A stretch of DNA of 64,000 nt from Acinetobacter brisouii (GCF_008993995.1 NZ_BKNN01000003.1:23039-87038), one strand, 5' to 3'; shown: positions 9,653 to 20,448, counted from the first letter of the stretch. Made by a program: numbers and translations. The notes: generated by a model from the sequence alone, not told the origin.

Positions 9653-9874
9653 CAGCGTGTACTCTATTCATGAAAATTCACTATAAAATATCCAAGCGTC
9701 AAATAACTAATTCAAAACTTGTGCCACTCAGTCACCTTATTTTTATGATTAATTTATCTTAAAAATTTATAAGATTTTACACCATATTCAATAAGTAAAA
9801 TCTCAAATTACGAGAGTAATATTGATTAAATCTCGCTATACTTGAATTCTTTACTCAACTTACTTTCTAAGATC

Positions 9875-11156
9875 ATGCACACAAAACAGGATGCTTTTGC
9901 TGCACTTCGCTATCGTGATTTCACTATTATTACCATAAATCAACTTTGTCTTACTTACGCTTGGCATTCTCATTCAGGAAGTGATTGTCGGGTACAGCCT
10001 CTACCAAATTACCAAAGACCCGCTGACCCTCGGGATGATCGGTCTAGCGGAAGCAATCCCATTTATTACCCTGTCTTTATGGGGTGGTTATTTTGCTGAC
10101 AAATTCAATAAACAGACCATTATGAAAATCTGTTTATTTTTCTCCTTCCCATTACCTTTGGTTTTGTGGACATTATTTTACCGTTTTGATTCAAATCAAC
10201 TTTCTATTGAACTACTCAAATGGGGAATCTACAGCGTTATTTTCTGTTTTGGGGTTATTCGTGGTTTTTACTCTCCTGCTGCAACGTCACTCAAACCGTT
10301 TCTTATTCCTCGTGAGTTATATACCAATGGTGCAACTTGGACGACCATTGGTTGGCAAAGCGGTGTCATCTTAGGCCCAATGCTCGGCGGTTTCATGTTG
10401 GCAGGTTTAGGTCGTGAAACCAGTTTACTGAGTGTTGCGCTACTGATGTTTATTTGCTTCTGCTTGGTTAATATTCTGCAAAAACGTGAATTTCCTGCCA
10501 TGGAAAAAGCAGATCTTTGGTCAAGTATGCAAGAAGGTTTCCGCTTTATCTGGAATACCAAAATTGTCCTTTGGGCGATTTCACTGGATTTGGTCTCCGT
10601 TTTATTTGGTGGCGTGGTGGCACTCTTACCCATTTTTGCATCTGATATTTTAAAAACAGGGCCTGAAGGTTTGGGTTTATTACGTGCTGCGCCATCAATT
10701 GGCGCACTCTTCACCATGATTATTTTAACCCGCTTTCCACCAACACAACACGCTTGGCGTAATATGTTGCTGGCTGTTGCAGGATTTGGGGTATTCACCT
10801 TAATCTTTGCATTCTCAAATTATATGTGGCTCTCATTATTCGCACTCATGATGACGGGTGCATGTGACAGTATTTCCGTGGTCATTCGCCAAACCATTTT
10901 GCAACTCTATCCACCTGAAAATATGCGAGGTCGTGTTGCTGCGGTGAATGGTATGTTTGTATCGAGCAGTAATGAACTCGGTGCTTTTGAATCAGGATTG
11001 ACTGCAAAATATATGGGAACCATTACTGCCACCATTTTTGGCGGCTGCATGACGCTCGGTGTTGTGGTCTTAAGCTGGATCAAGACCAGTGAGCTTTTTG
11101 GTGTCGATATTAATCAAGGGCATGATGAACAAAAAGCCCTTTCAGATGAAGCATGA
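9875..11156 (+). pseudogene. MFS transporter, interrupted by a frameshift near its start
   Basis: The protein would be about 426 aa with 12 TM helices. From ATG 9875 the frame reads as a plausible N-terminus (R-Y-R-D-F-T-I-I-T-I-N-Q-L) and then becomes nonsense. The neighbouring frame opens after TAA 9936-9938 and continues L-T-L-G-I-L-I-Q-E-V-I-V-G-Y-S-L-Y-Q. That continues the first TM helix of this family and runs unbroken to 11156. One extra base between about 9939 and 9960, for example in CAACTTTGTC, would explain it. The downstream frame alone lacks a good start (GTG 9981, inside helix 1). It is either a true mutation or a sequencing error. The family resembles enterobactin-exporter-like (EntS/DUF894) MFS proteins; the substrate is unknown. 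Confidence 0.75.
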
Positions 11157-11168
11157 AGCATAAACCAT

Positions 11169-11198
11169 AAAAAATGACCTCTGATGAGGTCATTTTTT
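11169..11198. terminator. Bidirectional terminator between the MFS gene and the GST gene
   Basis: Stem AAAAAATGACCTC and GAGGTCATTTTTTT around TGAT, with T runs on both strands. It lies 12 bp after the MFS stop and 19 bp before the GST 3' end. Confidence 0.85.
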
Positions 11199-11217
11199 TG
11201 ATGCTACACCGCTAGAT

Positions 11218-11835
11218 TTATAGTGTAATGGCTAAGGCACGCTGTACCGCAGGTCGGTCATTCATACGCTGCATATACGCTTGAACGTTTGGAAAGTCAT
11301 CTAATGCAATATCTTGCCATTCATAACGACGCAACCATGGGAAAATTGCCATATCTGCAATTGAATATTCACCTGCAACATAGTCCTGACCAATCAACTG
11401 TTTCTCTAACACACCATATAAACGCTTGCTTTCATTGACATAACGGTCGATAGCATATGGAATTTTTTCTTTTGCAAAACGATTAAAGTGATGATTTTGT
11501 CCCAACATTGGGCCTAAGCCCCCCATTTGCCACATGAGCCATTGTTCTACTTCAACCCTTTGCTGCTCATCGCTTGGGTAAAATAAACCTGTTTTTCGAC
11601 CTAAATATTGCAGAATTGCGCCCGACTCAAATACAGAAATTGGCTCACCCTGTGGGCCATTTTGATCAACAATTGCTGGAATTTTATTATTTGGTGAAAT
11701 TTTTAAGAAATCTGGCTGAAACTGATCATCTTCTGAAATATTAATTGGGAAAAGTTGATATTCAAGCCCCATTTCTTCTAGTGCAATCGTTATCTTATGC
11801 CCATTGGGTGTACCCCAATAATAGAGATCAATCAT
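11218..11835 (-). CDS. yfcG: Nu-class glutathione S-transferase, YfcG-like disulfide reductase
   Basis: 205 aa, usual length. The N-terminal thioredoxin fold begins M-I-D-L-Y-Y-W-G-T-P-N-G-H-K-I-T, with the T-P-N-G-H-K glutathione-contact signature. The rest reads S-P-N-N-K-I-P-A-I-V (cis-Pro) and F-E-S-G-A-I-L-Q-Y-L. The helical C-terminal domain has G-G-L-G-P-M-L-G-Q-N-H-H-F as in E. coli YfcG and YghU, known glutathione-dependent disulfide-bond oxidoreductases. It is a single gene, transcribed alone, placed between infC and rpmI. Confidence 0.88.
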   Translation of the reverse strand: MIDLYYWGTPNGHKITIALEEMGLEYQLFPINISEDDQFQPDFLKISPNNKIPAIVDQNGPQGEPISVFESGAILQYLGRKTGLFYPSDEQQRVEVEQWLMWQMGGLGPMLGQNHHFNRFAKEKIPYAIDRYVNESKRLYGVLEKQLIGQDYVAGEYSIADMAIFPWLRRYEWQDIALDDFPNVQAYMQRMNDRPAVQRALAITL

Positions 11836-12035
11836 TTGAATTCCTTTGCCTATTTGAGTAAATCAGTATTCATGCGTTTGTTATAGCATGTTTTAAGCAG
11901 CGTTCTAAAACATTTAAACTGATAAAAACCTTCAATTTTTCAAGATAAAAATCAATTTAAAAAATCATATCATGAGAATCTTAAAATTTTATTTTAATCT
12001 TAATTCCGTCATTCTATTCATGCGTTCCTTTGCAT

Positions 12036-12070
12036 AAAAAAAGCACCACTCAAATGAGCAGTGCTTTTTT
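12036..12070. terminator. Terminator of thrS-infC
   Basis: AAAAAAGCAC and GTGCTTTTTT flank an inner CTCA-AA-TGAG stem. It lies 17 bp beyond the infC stop, so in this genome transcription ends here rather than running into rpmI. Confidence 0.85.
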
Positions 12071-12086
12071 ACGTCAAATCAGACAA

Positions 12087-12638
12087 TTACTTTTTCTTTT
12101 TCGGTCCAAGTAACATGCCCATTTGGCGACCTTCCATTTTTGGCGCTTGTTCAACGACACCAATCTCAGCAACGTCAGCTTCAATTTTTTGCAATTGAGC
12201 TAGACCCAATTGTTGGTGAGCCATTTCACGACCACGGAAACGTAAAGTAATTTTAACTTTGTTCCCTTCTTCCAAGAAACGAATAATCGCACGCAATTTA
12301 ACTTGATAATCACCTACATCCGTTGCAGGACGTAATTTGATTTCTTTCACTTGCACTTGATGCTGTTTTTTCTTCGCATCTTTCTGCTTTTGCTTCAGAT
12401 CAAACAAGTGCTTGTTGAAATCCATGATTTTACAAACAGGTGGCTCTGCATTAGCAACGATCTCAACAAGGTCAAGATCAGCATCTTCTGCAGCTCGCAA
12501 TGCTTCATTTAATGAAACAATCCCTTTTTGTTCACCTTCAGCATCAATGAGCCGTACCTCTTTGGCACGAATCTCAGTGTTCAATGCTGGACGATTGCTT
12601 TTACCACCTTGTTGTTGGTTACGATCAGGCTGTTTAAT
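12087..12638 (-). CDS. infC: Translation initiation factor IF-3 (ATT start)
   Basis: 183 aa. IF-3 binds the 30S subunit, keeps it free and checks the start codon. N-domain [13 protein letters not shown], linker rich in Lys ([11 protein letters not shown]), C-domain V-K-E-I-K-L-R-P and R-F-R-G-R-E-M-A-H. The first residues before LNTEIRA are encoded by ATT AAA CAG CCT GAT CGT, so the start is the ATT at 12638. The Shine-Dalgarno is GGAG in the thrS stop region. An ATT start is the known autoregulatory device of infC. It begins 5 nt after thrS. Confidence 0.95.
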   Translation of the reverse strand: MKQPDRNQQQGGKSNRPALNTEIRAKEVRLIDAEGEQKGIVSLNEALRAAEDADLDLVEIVANAEPPVCKIMDFNKHLFDLKQKQKDAKKKQHQVQVKEIKLRPATDVGDYQVKLRAIIRFLEEGNKVKITLRFRGREMAHQQLGLAQLQKIEADVAEIGVVEQAPKMEGRQMGMLLGPKKKK

Positions 12639-12643
12639 CTTTC

Positions 12644-14566
12644 TTACTCCACAATGTACCGGCCGCGTTCGGCTACGGCAGATTTCACCAAGTCAATGAA
12701 AGCATCAATTGACATAGTACCTAAATTTTTTCCTGAGCGGGTACGGACATTGACAGTACCTTCTTCAACTTCACGATCGCCGAGTACCAAAAGGTACGGA
12801 ATACGCTCAAGTGTACGCTCACGAATCTTAAAGCCGATTTTCTCATTTCTCAAGTCTGAAATGGCACGTAAACCATTTTCTTTGAGTTTTGCCACAACTT
12901 GTTCACACGCTTCTGCTTGAGAATCGGTAATGTTCATGACACATGCCTGAACTGGAGATAACCAAGGTGGCATGAAACCAGCGTAGTGTTCAATAAGTAT
13001 ACCAATAAAACGCTCAAAACTGCCAAGAATTGCACGGTGCAACATCACAGGTTGATCACGTTCATTGTCTTCAGTCACAAAAGAGGCATCGAGACGTTCA
13101 GGCAAGTTAAAGTCACATTGAATTGTACCGCACTGCCATACACGACCTAAGCAGTCTCTCAATGAGAATTCAATTTTTGGCCCATAGAATGCGCCTTCAC
13201 CCGGTTGTAATTCCCAAGCCAGACCCGCTGCATCCAAAGCATCAGCTAAAGATTTTTCAGCCATATCCCAAAGTGCATCATCACCCACACGTTTCTCTGG
13301 ACGTGTAGACAACTTCATTTGCACTTCTTCAAAACCGAAGTCTTTATACACATCTAAAGTCAGTTGAATGAAGTCAGCAACTTCCTGACCAATTTGTTCT
13401 TTGGTACAGAAAATATGTGCGTCATCTTGAGTAAAGCCACGTACACGCATAATGCCGTGCAATGAACCCGATGGCTCGTTACGGTGACATGAACCAAATT
13501 CGGCCAAGCGAATTGGTAAATCACGGTAAGATTTTAAACCTTGGTTAAATACTTGCACGTGACATGGGCAGTTCATTGGTTTTACGGCATAGTTACGACT
13601 TTCTGAATGTGTCGTAAACATGTTGTCCGCATAGTTTGCGGCGTGACCTGATTTTTCCCACAAAGTAAAATCAACGATTTGTGGTGTTTTAATCTCAAGG
13701 TAGCCATTGTCCTGCTGAACTTTACGCATGTATTGTTCAAGCATTTGGTAAATGGTCCAGCCATTTGGATGCCAGAACACCATACCCGGTGCTTCTTCCT
13801 GCATATGGAACAAGTCTAACGCTTTACCAATTTTACGGTGGTCACGCTTTTCAGCTTCTTCAATACGCTTGATATAAGCAGCAAGCTGTTTCTTGTCCGC
13901 CCAAGCCGTACCGTAGATACGTTGTAACTGTTCATTCTTCGCATCACCGCGCCAGTAAGCACCAGAGATTTTAGTCAGCTTGAATGATTTTAAGAATTTT
14001 GTGTTTGGTACGTGTGGGCCACGGCACATGTCCAAATAGTCTTGATGATAGTACAAGCCCATTTGGGTTTCTTCAGGCATGTCCGCAATCAAGCGTAATT
14101 TGTATTCTTCACCACGTGCAGTAAATTCTGCGATCACTTCATCACGTGGGGTCATTTTTTTAATGACATCATAGTCTTGATCGATGAGCTTTTTCATACG
14201 CTCTTCGATGGCAGCCATATCATCTAAGGTAAATGGACGTGGCATCCAGATGTCATAGTAGAAACCTTCTTCAATGACAGGACCAATCACCATTTTTGCT
14301 TCTGGGAAAAGCTGCTTCACTGCATGACCAACCAAGTGCGCACATGAGTGACGAATGATTTCAACACCTTCGTCATCTTTAGGCGTGATAATTTGCAGCG
14401 TTGCATCTTCGGTAATTAGGTCACACGCATCGACCAAGCGACCATTTACACGGCCTGCAACAGTGTTTTTTGCAAGTCCAGGTCCGATACTTAGAGCGAC
14501 ATCCATAACGGATACAGCTTGATCAAAAGTTTTTTGATCGCCATTTGGCAATGTGATAATTGGCAT
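12644..14566 (-). CDS. thrS: Threonyl-tRNA synthetase
   Basis: 640 aa, full length. It charges tRNA-Thr and edits mischarged Ser. The TGS domain is 1-65, followed by the editing domain with the [10 protein letters not shown] motif near residue 75. Class II core: zinc Cys in M-N-C-P-C-H, motif 2 [10 protein letters not shown], motif 3 region [10 protein letters not shown], and a C-terminal anticodon domain. ATG 14566 (MPIITLP) is preceded by AAGGA. The open frame upstream of it is not ThrS-like. Confidence 0.97.
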   Translation of the reverse strand: MPIITLPNGDQKTFDQAVSVMDVALSIGPGLAKNTVAGRVNGRLVDACDLITEDATLQIITPKDDEGVEIIRHSCAHLVGHAVKQLFPEAKMVIGPVIEEGFYYDIWMPRPFTLDDMAAIEERMKKLIDQDYDVIKKMTPRDEVIAEFTARGEEYKLRLIADMPEETQMGLYYHQDYLDMCRGPHVPNTKFLKSFKLTKISGAYWRGDAKNEQLQRIYGTAWADKKQLAAYIKRIEEAEKRDHRKIGKALDLFHMQEEAPGMVFWHPNGWTIYQMLEQYMRKVQQDNGYLEIKTPQIVDFTLWEKSGHAANYADNMFTTHSESRNYAVKPMNCPCHVQVFNQGLKSYRDLPIRLAEFGSCHRNEPSGSLHGIMRVRGFTQDDAHIFCTKEQIGQEVADFIQLTLDVYKDFGFEEVQMKLSTRPEKRVGDDALWDMAEKSLADALDAAGLAWELQPGEGAFYGPKIEFSLRDCLGRVWQCGTIQCDFNLPERLDASFVTEDNERDQPVMLHRAILGSFERFIGILIEHYAGFMPPWLSPVQACVMNITDSQAEACEQVVAKLKENGLRAISDLRNEKIGFKIRERTLERIPYLLVLGDREVEEGTVNVRTRSGKNLGTMSIDAFIDLVKSAVAERGRYIVE

Positions 14567-14878
14567 AGATAAATCCTTAAGGAGTGATGCCCCGCACAAT
14601 AGAGCATGTCACCGCGAGATTAAAATCGAGGAAAACCTCAAAATAAAAACGGTGGCTAAAAAAGTCCACTATGATTCTACACGTCTTGTGCTATTTAAGA
14701 AACCTTTGTATTTCAATCTATAATTTTTTTAAACCATATCAATCTTCAGGCATAAAACAAAACCTTCCAACAAGCACAATTAAGACTAAAGCAGGGCTAA
14801 TTTTTAGGGCAGATTTCATCTAATGTGTATGCAAAATAGTCAAAACGATAGAACAACAACACGACAGGAGCAATTGAC
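14567..14878. other. Divergent intergenic region thrS / acyl-CoA synthetase
   Basis: 312 bp with no coding evidence on either strand. On the minus strand a possible thrS -10 (TAGAAT) lies near 14670-14676, without a clear -35. Short self-complementary pieces in the thrS leader (GAGG-TTTT-CCTC) are too small to claim a tRNA-mimic operator. On the plus strand AGGAG precedes ATG 14879 at good spacing. Confidence 0.5.
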
Positions 14879-16522
14879 ATGGCAGTCAGTGCATATGATG
14901 AATTACCCAAAAATGCAGCCAACTTTGTTGCATTATCGCCATTACGCTATTTGGAGCGGGCAGCCCATATCTACCCACATCAGGCCGCAATGATTCATGG
15001 ATCACGGCAGATTACTTGGCGTGAAAAATATACCCGCTGTCGTCAGTTTGCGCATCAGCTTAATCAACTGGGTATTGGCAAAAATGATACGGTTTCCGTG
15101 CTGTTGCCCAATATTCCCGCCATGATTGAAGCGCATTTTGCCGTTCCCATGGCAGGCGCTGTGCTGAATACCTTAAATACTCGTCTTGATGCCAAAACAC
15201 TGGCTTTTATGTTGGATCATGCTGAAACCAAGCTGTTACTGGTCGATAGTGAATTTTCGGCTCTCGCACAGGACGCTTTGGCTTTGGTTCAGCATCAAAT
15301 TCAAGTGATTGATGTACATGATGCTGAATATGATGGTGCTGTAAAAGATATTGGTTTTATTGAATATGAAACTTGGCTCGCACAGGGAGATGCCGATTTT
15401 GAATGGCATTTACCTAACGATGAATGGGATGCAATTAGCTTAAATTACACCTCAGGCACGACAGGCAACCCGAAAGGCGTGGTTTATCATCATCGTGGGG
15501 CTTACATTAATGCCGCCAGTAATATCATTGCCAGCGGCATGATTCCACGTGCCAAATATTTATGGACACTGCCACTCTTTCACTGCAATGGTTGGTGTTT
15601 TGCATGGACGATGGCAGCCAATGGCGGAACCAACATTTGTTTACGCAAAGTCGATCCAGAACTGGTCTTTAACCTGATTGCCGAGCATAAAGTCGATTAT
15701 TTCTGTGGCGCGCCGATTGTGCTATCTCTACTCATCAACACACCAAAAGACAAACAGGCTCATTTTGACCATCGTGTTGAAGTGATGGTCGCTGGCGCTG
15801 CACCGCCTGCTGCGATTATTGAAGGCATGCGTCATCTTGGGATTAATGTCACCCATGTCTATGGCTTGACCGAAACCTATGGCCCTTCTGCGCTCTGTGC
15901 ATCACAGGCAGGCTGGAGTGAACTCTCCATTCAAGAACAAGCTCAGCTTCACTCTCGTCAAGGTGTTCCCTATCCACTGCAAGACGGCATGAAAGTGATT
16001 GACCCTGAAAGCATGCAACCTGTCCCGCACGATGGTCAGACCATGGGTGAAATTATGTTCCGTGGCAATATTGTGATGAAAGGCTACCTTAAAAATCCAA
16101 AAGCCACAGAAGAAGCCTTTGCAGGTGGATGGTTTCACACGGGTGATCTGGCCGTCTGTCAGCCCGATGGCTATGCCAAAATCATGGATCGCTCTAAAGA
16201 CCTGATTATTTCTGGTGGGGAAAATATTTCATCGCTTGAGATTGAAGAAGTGCTGTATCGGCACCCTGCTGTTTTAACAGCAGCAGTCGTGGCTAAACCT
16301 GACCCTTACTGGCAAGAAGTTCCTTGTGCTTTTATTGAACTCAAAACAGGTCATGAACTCAGTGCCGAGCAACTGATTGAGTACTGCAAACAGCATCTGG
16401 CACGTTATAAGTTACCCAAAGATATTGTGATGACCGAAATTCCAAAAACTTCAACAGGAAAATTGCAGAAATTTATTTTAAGAGAATGGGCAAAACAGCG
16501 TGCTGAACAGCAAACAGACTAA
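14879..16522 (+). CDS. AMP-dependent acyl-CoA synthetase / ligase
   Basis: 547 aa, soluble, ANL superfamily. It would adenylate a carboxylic acid and pass it to CoA. The phosphate-binding loop is Y-T-S-G-T-T-G-N-P-K-G (about 188-198). The A5 motif is Y-G-L-T-E-T-Y-G-P (about 330). The hinge and A8 region include W-F-H-T-G-D-L-A and D-R-S-K-D-L-I-I-S-G-G-E-N-I-S-S. The catalytic Lys of A10 is in T-S-T-G-K-L-Q-K. The overall pattern resembles medium-chain or AAE-type ligases (FadK- and AlkK-like), but the chain length is not readable. It stands alone with its own terminator. Confidence 0.88.
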   Translation: MAVSAYDELPKNAANFVALSPLRYLERAAHIYPHQAAMIHGSRQITWREKYTRCRQFAHQLNQLGIGKNDTVSVLLPNIPAMIEAHFAVPMAGAVLNTLNTRLDAKTLAFMLDHAETKLLLVDSEFSALAQDALALVQHQIQVIDVHDAEYDGAVKDIGFIEYETWLAQGDADFEWHLPNDEWDAISLNYTSGTTGNPKGVVYHHRGAYINAASNIIASGMIPRAKYLWTLPLFHCNGWCFAWTMAANGGTNICLRKVDPELVFNLIAEHKVDYFCGAPIVLSLLINTPKDKQAHFDHRVEVMVAGAAPPAAIIEGMRHLGINVTHVYGLTETYGPSALCASQAGWSELSIQEQAQLHSRQGVPYPLQDGMKVIDPESMQPVPHDGQTMGEIMFRGNIVMKGYLKNPKATEEAFAGGWFHTGDLAVCQPDGYAKIMDRSKDLIISGGENISSLEIEEVLYRHPAVLTAAVVAKPDPYWQEVPCAFIELKTGHELSAEQLIEYCKQHLARYKLPKDIVMTEIPKTSTGKLQKFILREWAKQRAEQQTD

Positions 16523-16536
16523 GTTTCACTCAAAAA

Positions 16537-16562
16537 ATAAGCGACCTTGATGGTCGCTTACT
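16537..16562. terminator. Terminator between the acyl-CoA synthetase gene and darP
   Basis: AAGCGACC and GGTCGCTT around TTGAT, at the meeting point of two convergent genes. Confidence 0.7.
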
Positions 16563-16563
16563 T

Positions 16564-17112
16564 TTATCTTGATTTGCCTTGATCAGATAACAAACCAATT
16601 TGTTGGACATAGTTCAACAATTTTTGACGAGAAACTTCAAGCTCCTCTTCGGTTGCTTCAAGTTTTTTATCACGATGAATGCGCAAAATATGTTGACGCA
16701 ACGTATGTTTATCGGTTGCGTTAAACTGTTTGCTAAATTCGTGAATGGCACTATCACCCTGCTCAATCATACGATCCACCCAGCGCTGCAATTGTGCCTG
16801 TTTTTTTGCACCTTGCTGCGGGGTCAGATACGATAAAATCAAACTCTCATCTTCATTACGAAGTAGTTTACCAATACGTTGAAATTGACGGCGGCGCGCT
16901 TCAAATGAGCTAATCGCCTGTACATCAAGCAACGCTTCAATTAAACGCTCTTCAACTGGAAGTTGTTGAATTTGCTTAGTTGAAAGCGCTGCCAATTGTT
17001 CACCCAAAGCTGCCATACGTTGTACGGCTTTCTTTTGTTCAGTTTTACTCGCACGACCTTCTAAAGATTCAAAATCTTCTTCGGTATAGCGTTGTTGCGG
17101 TCGTCGTGCCAC
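16564..17112 (-). CDS. darP: Ribosome-associated protein DarP (YjgA family)
   Basis: 182 aa, DUF615. DarP binds late 50S precursors and helps the peptidyl-transferase centre mature. Visible signs are E-D-F-E-S, K-K-A-V-Q-R-M, L-P-V-E-E-R-L, R-R-R-Q-F-Q-R-I-G-K-L-L-R and the helix-rich basic C-terminus (H-I-L-R-I-H-R-D-K-K). It starts two bases after npr on the same strand and probably ends the rapZ-npr unit. Confidence 0.92.
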   Translation of the reverse strand: MARRPQQRYTEEDFESLEGRASKTEQKKAVQRMAALGEQLAALSTKQIQQLPVEERLIEALLDVQAISSFEARRRQFQRIGKLLRNEDESLILSYLTPQQGAKKQAQLQRWVDRMIEQGDSAIHEFSKQFNATDKHTLRQHILRIHRDKKLEATEEELEVSRQKLLNYVQQIGLLSDQGKSR

Positions 17113-17114
17113 GT

Positions 17115-17384
17115 TTAATCTGCCTCATAAAATTTTGCTGCGAAAAGAGCCAGAACTTCGTCCAAGGCTTTCTCTTCATCTGGTCCGTCTACCACAAGTC
17201 GTAATGTTGTCCCTTTCCCAGCACCAAGCATCAGCAATGCCATGATGTTCTTTGCATCGATCAGCTTATCACCCTTACCAATTTGAATCGAAGAGCGAAA
17301 TTTGGTGGTCACTTCAATTAATTTGCCAGAGGCACGTGCATGTAAACCAAGTTTGTTAATTACATCTACTGTCGTGTCAATCAT
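17115..17384 (-). CDS. HPr-family phosphocarrier (NPr-like)
   Basis: 89 aa. The phosphorylated His is H15 in [10 protein letters not shown]. The second conserved segment is [16 protein letters not shown], where the serine of regulated HPr is replaced by N, so it is of the enterobacterial NPr/PtsO type. Its ATG (17382-17384) overlaps the rapZ stop as ATGA. The rapZ-npr link is conserved beside rpoN in other genera; here rpoN and ptsN are not present. Confidence 0.93.
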   Translation of the reverse strand: MIDTTVDVINKLGLHARASGKLIEVTTKFRSSIQIGKGDKLIDAKNIMALLMLGAGKGTTLRLVVDGPDEEKALDEVLALFAAKFYEAD

Positions 17385-18232
17385 GACCAATGCTTCATTT
17401 CTCTATGTAAGACCTGAATAGACCAGTTCGCCTTCAATGCTTTTCTAAGTCTATCCACCATATAAACTGAGCGGTGCTGCCCACCCGTACATCCAATGGA
17501 GACGGTAATATAATGTCTATGCCCTTCTGCAAAGGCAGGAAGCCATTTCTCTAAAAATTGATGAATATCATCAAACATGGCATTGGTTTGATCACTTGCG
17601 CCTAAAAATCTTTGAATCGGTGCATCAAGACCAGAGAATTTACGCAATTCTAAATCCCAATGCGGGTTTGGCAAGTGCCGTACGTCGAAAACATAGTCCG
17701 CATCAAGTGGAATGCCATGTTTATAACCAAATGATTGCAAAATCACAATCATATCTTCTGACTGTCCAAGTTTGGACAACAAGGTATGCTTTAAATCATG
17801 CACACTTTTGTCTGTGGTATCAATATTTACCGTTGCCCGAAACTGTATAGGCAACAACAGACTTTTTTCTGCTTCAATACATTCAAGCAGAGTTTTATAG
17901 CGCGATGCAAGAGGATGCGGACGACGTGAAGCACTAAAACGAGAAATCAAGCCTTGATCTTGTGTGGTTAAATAAATGACATCGACCACACCATGTTTTT
18001 GCAACTGTTCAAAAACATGATCAAATTCTTGGAAATCTGCCTGAGTACTACGCACATCGACACCAAGTGCCAACTGCTCTAGGTTATTTTCATGATCCAG
18101 TTTTGCCACAATTTCGGGAAGCAGCGCCAACGGCAAATTATCAATACAGTAATAACCCAGATCTTCTAGCACCTGTAGCGCTGATGATTTTCCTGAACCT
18201 GACTGACCTGTGACAATTAAAATACGTTTCAT
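17381..18232 (-). CDS. rapZ: RNase adapter protein RapZ
   Basis: 283 aa. RapZ binds small RNAs such as GlmZ and presents them to RNase E, so controlling glucosamine-6-phosphate synthesis. Walker A is G-Q-S-G-S-G-K-S-S (about 8-16). Then come D-N-L-P, the R-F-S-A-S-R-R-x-H-P-L motif near residue 100, and a C-terminal domain with [15 protein letters not shown] 18232 is preceded by GGAAAG. It follows panC by 32 nt, with no terminator visible. Confidence 0.94.
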   Translation of the reverse strand: MKRILIVTGQSGSGKSSALQVLEDLGYYCIDNLPLALLPEIVAKLDHENNLEQLALGVDVRSTQADFQEFDHVFEQLQKHGVVDVIYLTTQDQGLISRFSASRRPHPLASRYKTLLECIEAEKSLLLPIQFRATVNIDTTDKSVHDLKHTLLSKLGQSEDMIVILQSFGYKHGIPLDADYVFDVRHLPNPHWDLELRKFSGLDAPIQRFLGASDQTNAMFDDIHQFLEKWLPAFAEGHRHYITVSIGCTGGQHRSVYMVDRLRKALKANWSIQVLHREMKHWS

Positions 18233-18264
18233 GACACTGCTTTCCTCATTGCGTTTAAACAATG

Positions 18265-19110
18265 TTATCCAACAAATTTGACAACTAAATTATCAATTAA
18301 GCGTGTTGTACCCAGTTTTGCTGCAATAAAAATGACAGTGTCTTGCTGAAAACCCTGAACTGCTTGCAAACTTGGGCTACGTGCTTCTACATAATCCACA
18401 ACAAAACCTGCGCTTGTCAGTTGAGTTTTGATTTCAGCCAAAACTATCTGTAAATCCACACCATTCAATAAAGCCTGCTCTGCGGTCTTTAAACTTTGGT
18501 AAATGGTTGGAGCAACAGCACGTTGTTCAGGTGTCAAATAACCATTACGTGAACTCAGCGCCAAACCATCGGCTGCGCGGGTAATCGGTACGCCAATCAC
18601 TTCGATTGGGAAACTTAAGTCTTGTACGAACTGACGAATCACTGCGAGTTGCTGAAAATCTTTTTGACCAAAAAATGCCAAATTTGGCTGAACAATATTA
18701 AATAATTTGCTCACCACAACTGCAACACCATCGAAATGCCCAGGGCGTGATGCACCGCATAAATCTTCTGTAATGCCTGAGACACTGATATTGGTCAAAC
18801 GCGGCTGTTTGCCATACATTTGCTCAACACTTGGTGCGAAAATAATGTCACAACCGACATCAGCCAGTAACTGACTGTCTTTATCTAGCGTTCTTGGATA
18901 ATTGGCATAATCTTCATTCGGTCCAAACTGAATTGGATTCACAAAAATACTCACTACAACCACGTCACAAAGTTTCTTGGCTTCACGAACCAAATTAAGG
19001 TGACCTTCGTGCAGATTCCCCATGGTCGGGACAAAACCAACGCGTTTTTTGGCTGTACGTGCTGGACTAAGTGCGGCATTTAGCCCCTGAATTGTCGTTT
19101 CAGTTTTCAT
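18265..19110 (-). CDS. panC: Pantothenate synthetase
   Basis: 281 aa. It joins pantoate and beta-alanine with ATP to give pantothenate. Diagnostic segments are [12 protein letters not shown] (HxGH nucleotide motif, about 27-38), [20 protein letters not shown], and the K-M-S-K-S equivalent A-L-S-S-R-N. It begins 2 nt after panB, with which it is coupled. Aspartate decarboxylase (panD) is not in this window. Confidence 0.96.
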   Translation of the reverse strand: MKTETTIQGLNAALSPARTAKKRVGFVPTMGNLHEGHLNLVREAKKLCDVVVVSIFVNPIQFGPNEDYANYPRTLDKDSQLLADVGCDIIFAPSVEQMYGKQPRLTNISVSGITEDLCGASRPGHFDGVAVVVSKLFNIVQPNLAFFGQKDFQQLAVIRQFVQDLSFPIEVIGVPITRAADGLALSSRNGYLTPEQRAVAPTIYQSLKTAEQALLNGVDLQIVLAEIKTQLTSAGFVVDYVEARSPSLQAVQGFQQDTVIFIAAKLGTTRLIDNLVVKFVG

Positions 19111-19112
19111 GA

Positions 19113-19922
19113 TTACAACTCAACTTGGAAAGTATGTTCAATGCTTGGAAAACTCTGATCGAGTACAGCATCATGATATGCTTTTAAGGCATCAACAATG
19201 GCATGTTCGCCTGCTTGTTCCACCATAAAGTTACGGACAAATTTGGCAACTTTGCCAAAGGTTAGTCCTAACATATCTTGCACTACAAGGACTTGACCAT
19301 CTGTGTCTTTTCCTGCCCCAATCCCAATCACAGGAATATGCGGGAACATTTCAGCAACTTCTTGACCCAACTGTGCAGGAACACATTCAAGTAGCAATAT
19401 TGCAGCACCTGCATCGACCAAAGCTTGGCAATCTTCAATCAACTGATCGGCAGCATCACGAGTTCTGGCTTGTAATTTATAGCCACCAAAGACATGTACA
19501 GATTGAGGTGTTAGACCCAAATGCATACACACAGGAATACCATTGCGGGTTAAATTTTTAACGGTGTCCGCAAGCCAAGCACCGCCTTCAATTTTAACCA
19601 TTTGCGCACCTGCCTGCATCACGGTACGGGCATTTTGCAAAGCATCATTTAAGGTTGCGTAACTCATAAATGGCAAATCAGTCATAATAAACGCATGCTG
19701 ATTGGCACGGCGTACTGCCGCTGTATGATATGCCATATCCGCAACTGTCACAGGTAAAGTTGAATCATGACCTTGAATGGTCATCCCCAAAGAGTCACCA
19801 ATCAAAATGCTATCGATTTGAGCGACTTCCATCGCTTTTGCCATACTTGCATCATAGCAAGTCAGACAAGAAAATCGTTTTCCCTGTGCTTTTCGTTGTC
19901 GTAAATCATGGAGACTAATCAT
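19113..19922 (-). CDS. panB: 3-methyl-2-oxobutanoate hydroxymethyltransferase
   Basis: 269 aa. It adds a hydroxymethyl group to ketoisovalerate, the first step to pantoate. [22 protein letters not shown], and G-L-T-P-Q are the family marks. ATG 19922 overlaps the folK stop by eight bases. The reading frame extends to 19967, but those residues run inside folK and look foreign to PanB. Confidence 0.96.
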   Translation of the reverse strand: MISLHDLRQRKAQGKRFSCLTCYDASMAKAMEVAQIDSILIGDSLGMTIQGHDSTLPVTVADMAYHTAAVRRANQHAFIMTDLPFMSYATLNDALQNARTVMQAGAQMVKIEGGAWLADTVKNLTRNGIPVCMHLGLTPQSVHVFGGYKLQARTRDAADQLIEDCQALVDAGAAILLLECVPAQLGQEVAEMFPHIPVIGIGAGKDTDGQVLVVQDMLGLTFGKVAKFVRNFMVEQAGEHAIVDALKAYHDAVLDQSFPSIEHTFQVEL

Positions 19923-20448
19923 CAGCGTCCTCTTGTTCATCCTGACGTTGATTCTGCAAAGCCACATTCACCCAATCCTTGCCAAGCATCGGGGTTAGTC
20001 CTGATGAATGAACAAGTTCGAGTTGTTTGAGTGGCTGAGAATCAACTGTTAACTCTACATCTAAGTCTAATAGTGGGATCACCACAAAATCACGCAATAA
20101 CACCCCTACATGCGGTACAGTGAGGCGTTCATGTTGAATTTTTTCTTGACCATATAACAGCAAGTCCAAATCTAGAGTCCGTTCACCCCAACGGCGTAAA
20201 CGGACTCGACCTGCTTCTTGTTCAAACTGTTGTAATTGATCAAGCAATGCTAAAGGCGCTAAATCAGTGTTTAATTCAGCAACGGCATTTAAATAATCGG
20301 GTTGGTCTTGTGGACCCATCGGGGGCGTACTGTAGAGCTGAGATACTCGTACCTCGCCCAATCTTGCAAGCTTAGTCACAGCTTCTCGCAGAATGTGCAG
20401 CGAATCACCCAAGTTACTCCCTAAGCCAATATAACTTTTGACTGTCAT
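19915..20448 (-). CDS. folK: 2-amino-4-hydroxy-6-hydroxymethyldihydropteridine pyrophosphokinase
   Basis: 177 aa. HPPK phosphorylates the pterin before dihydropteroate synthesis. S-Y-I-G-L-G-S-N-L-G-D opens it. The signature around residue 80-100 is R-W-G-E-R-T-L-D-L-D-L-L-L-Y-G, with V-P-H-V-G-V-L-L-R-D-F-V-V-I-P-L-L after it. The C-terminal 20 residues are acidic and variable. It overlaps pcnB by four bases (ATGA). Confidence 0.95.
   Translation of the reverse strand: MTVKSYIGLGSNLGDSLHILREAVTKLARLGEVRVSQLYSTPPMGPQDQPDYLNAVAELNTDLAPLALLDQLQQFEQEAGRVRLRRWGERTLDLDLLLYGQEKIQHERLTVPHVGVLLRDFVVIPLLDLDVELTVDSQPLKQLELVHSSGLTPMLGKDWVNVALQNQRQDEQEDADD

Noticed and set aside
14600-14680. tRNA-like operator in the thrS leader
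   Set aside because: Only short stems are visible; a real anticodon-like arm was not found.
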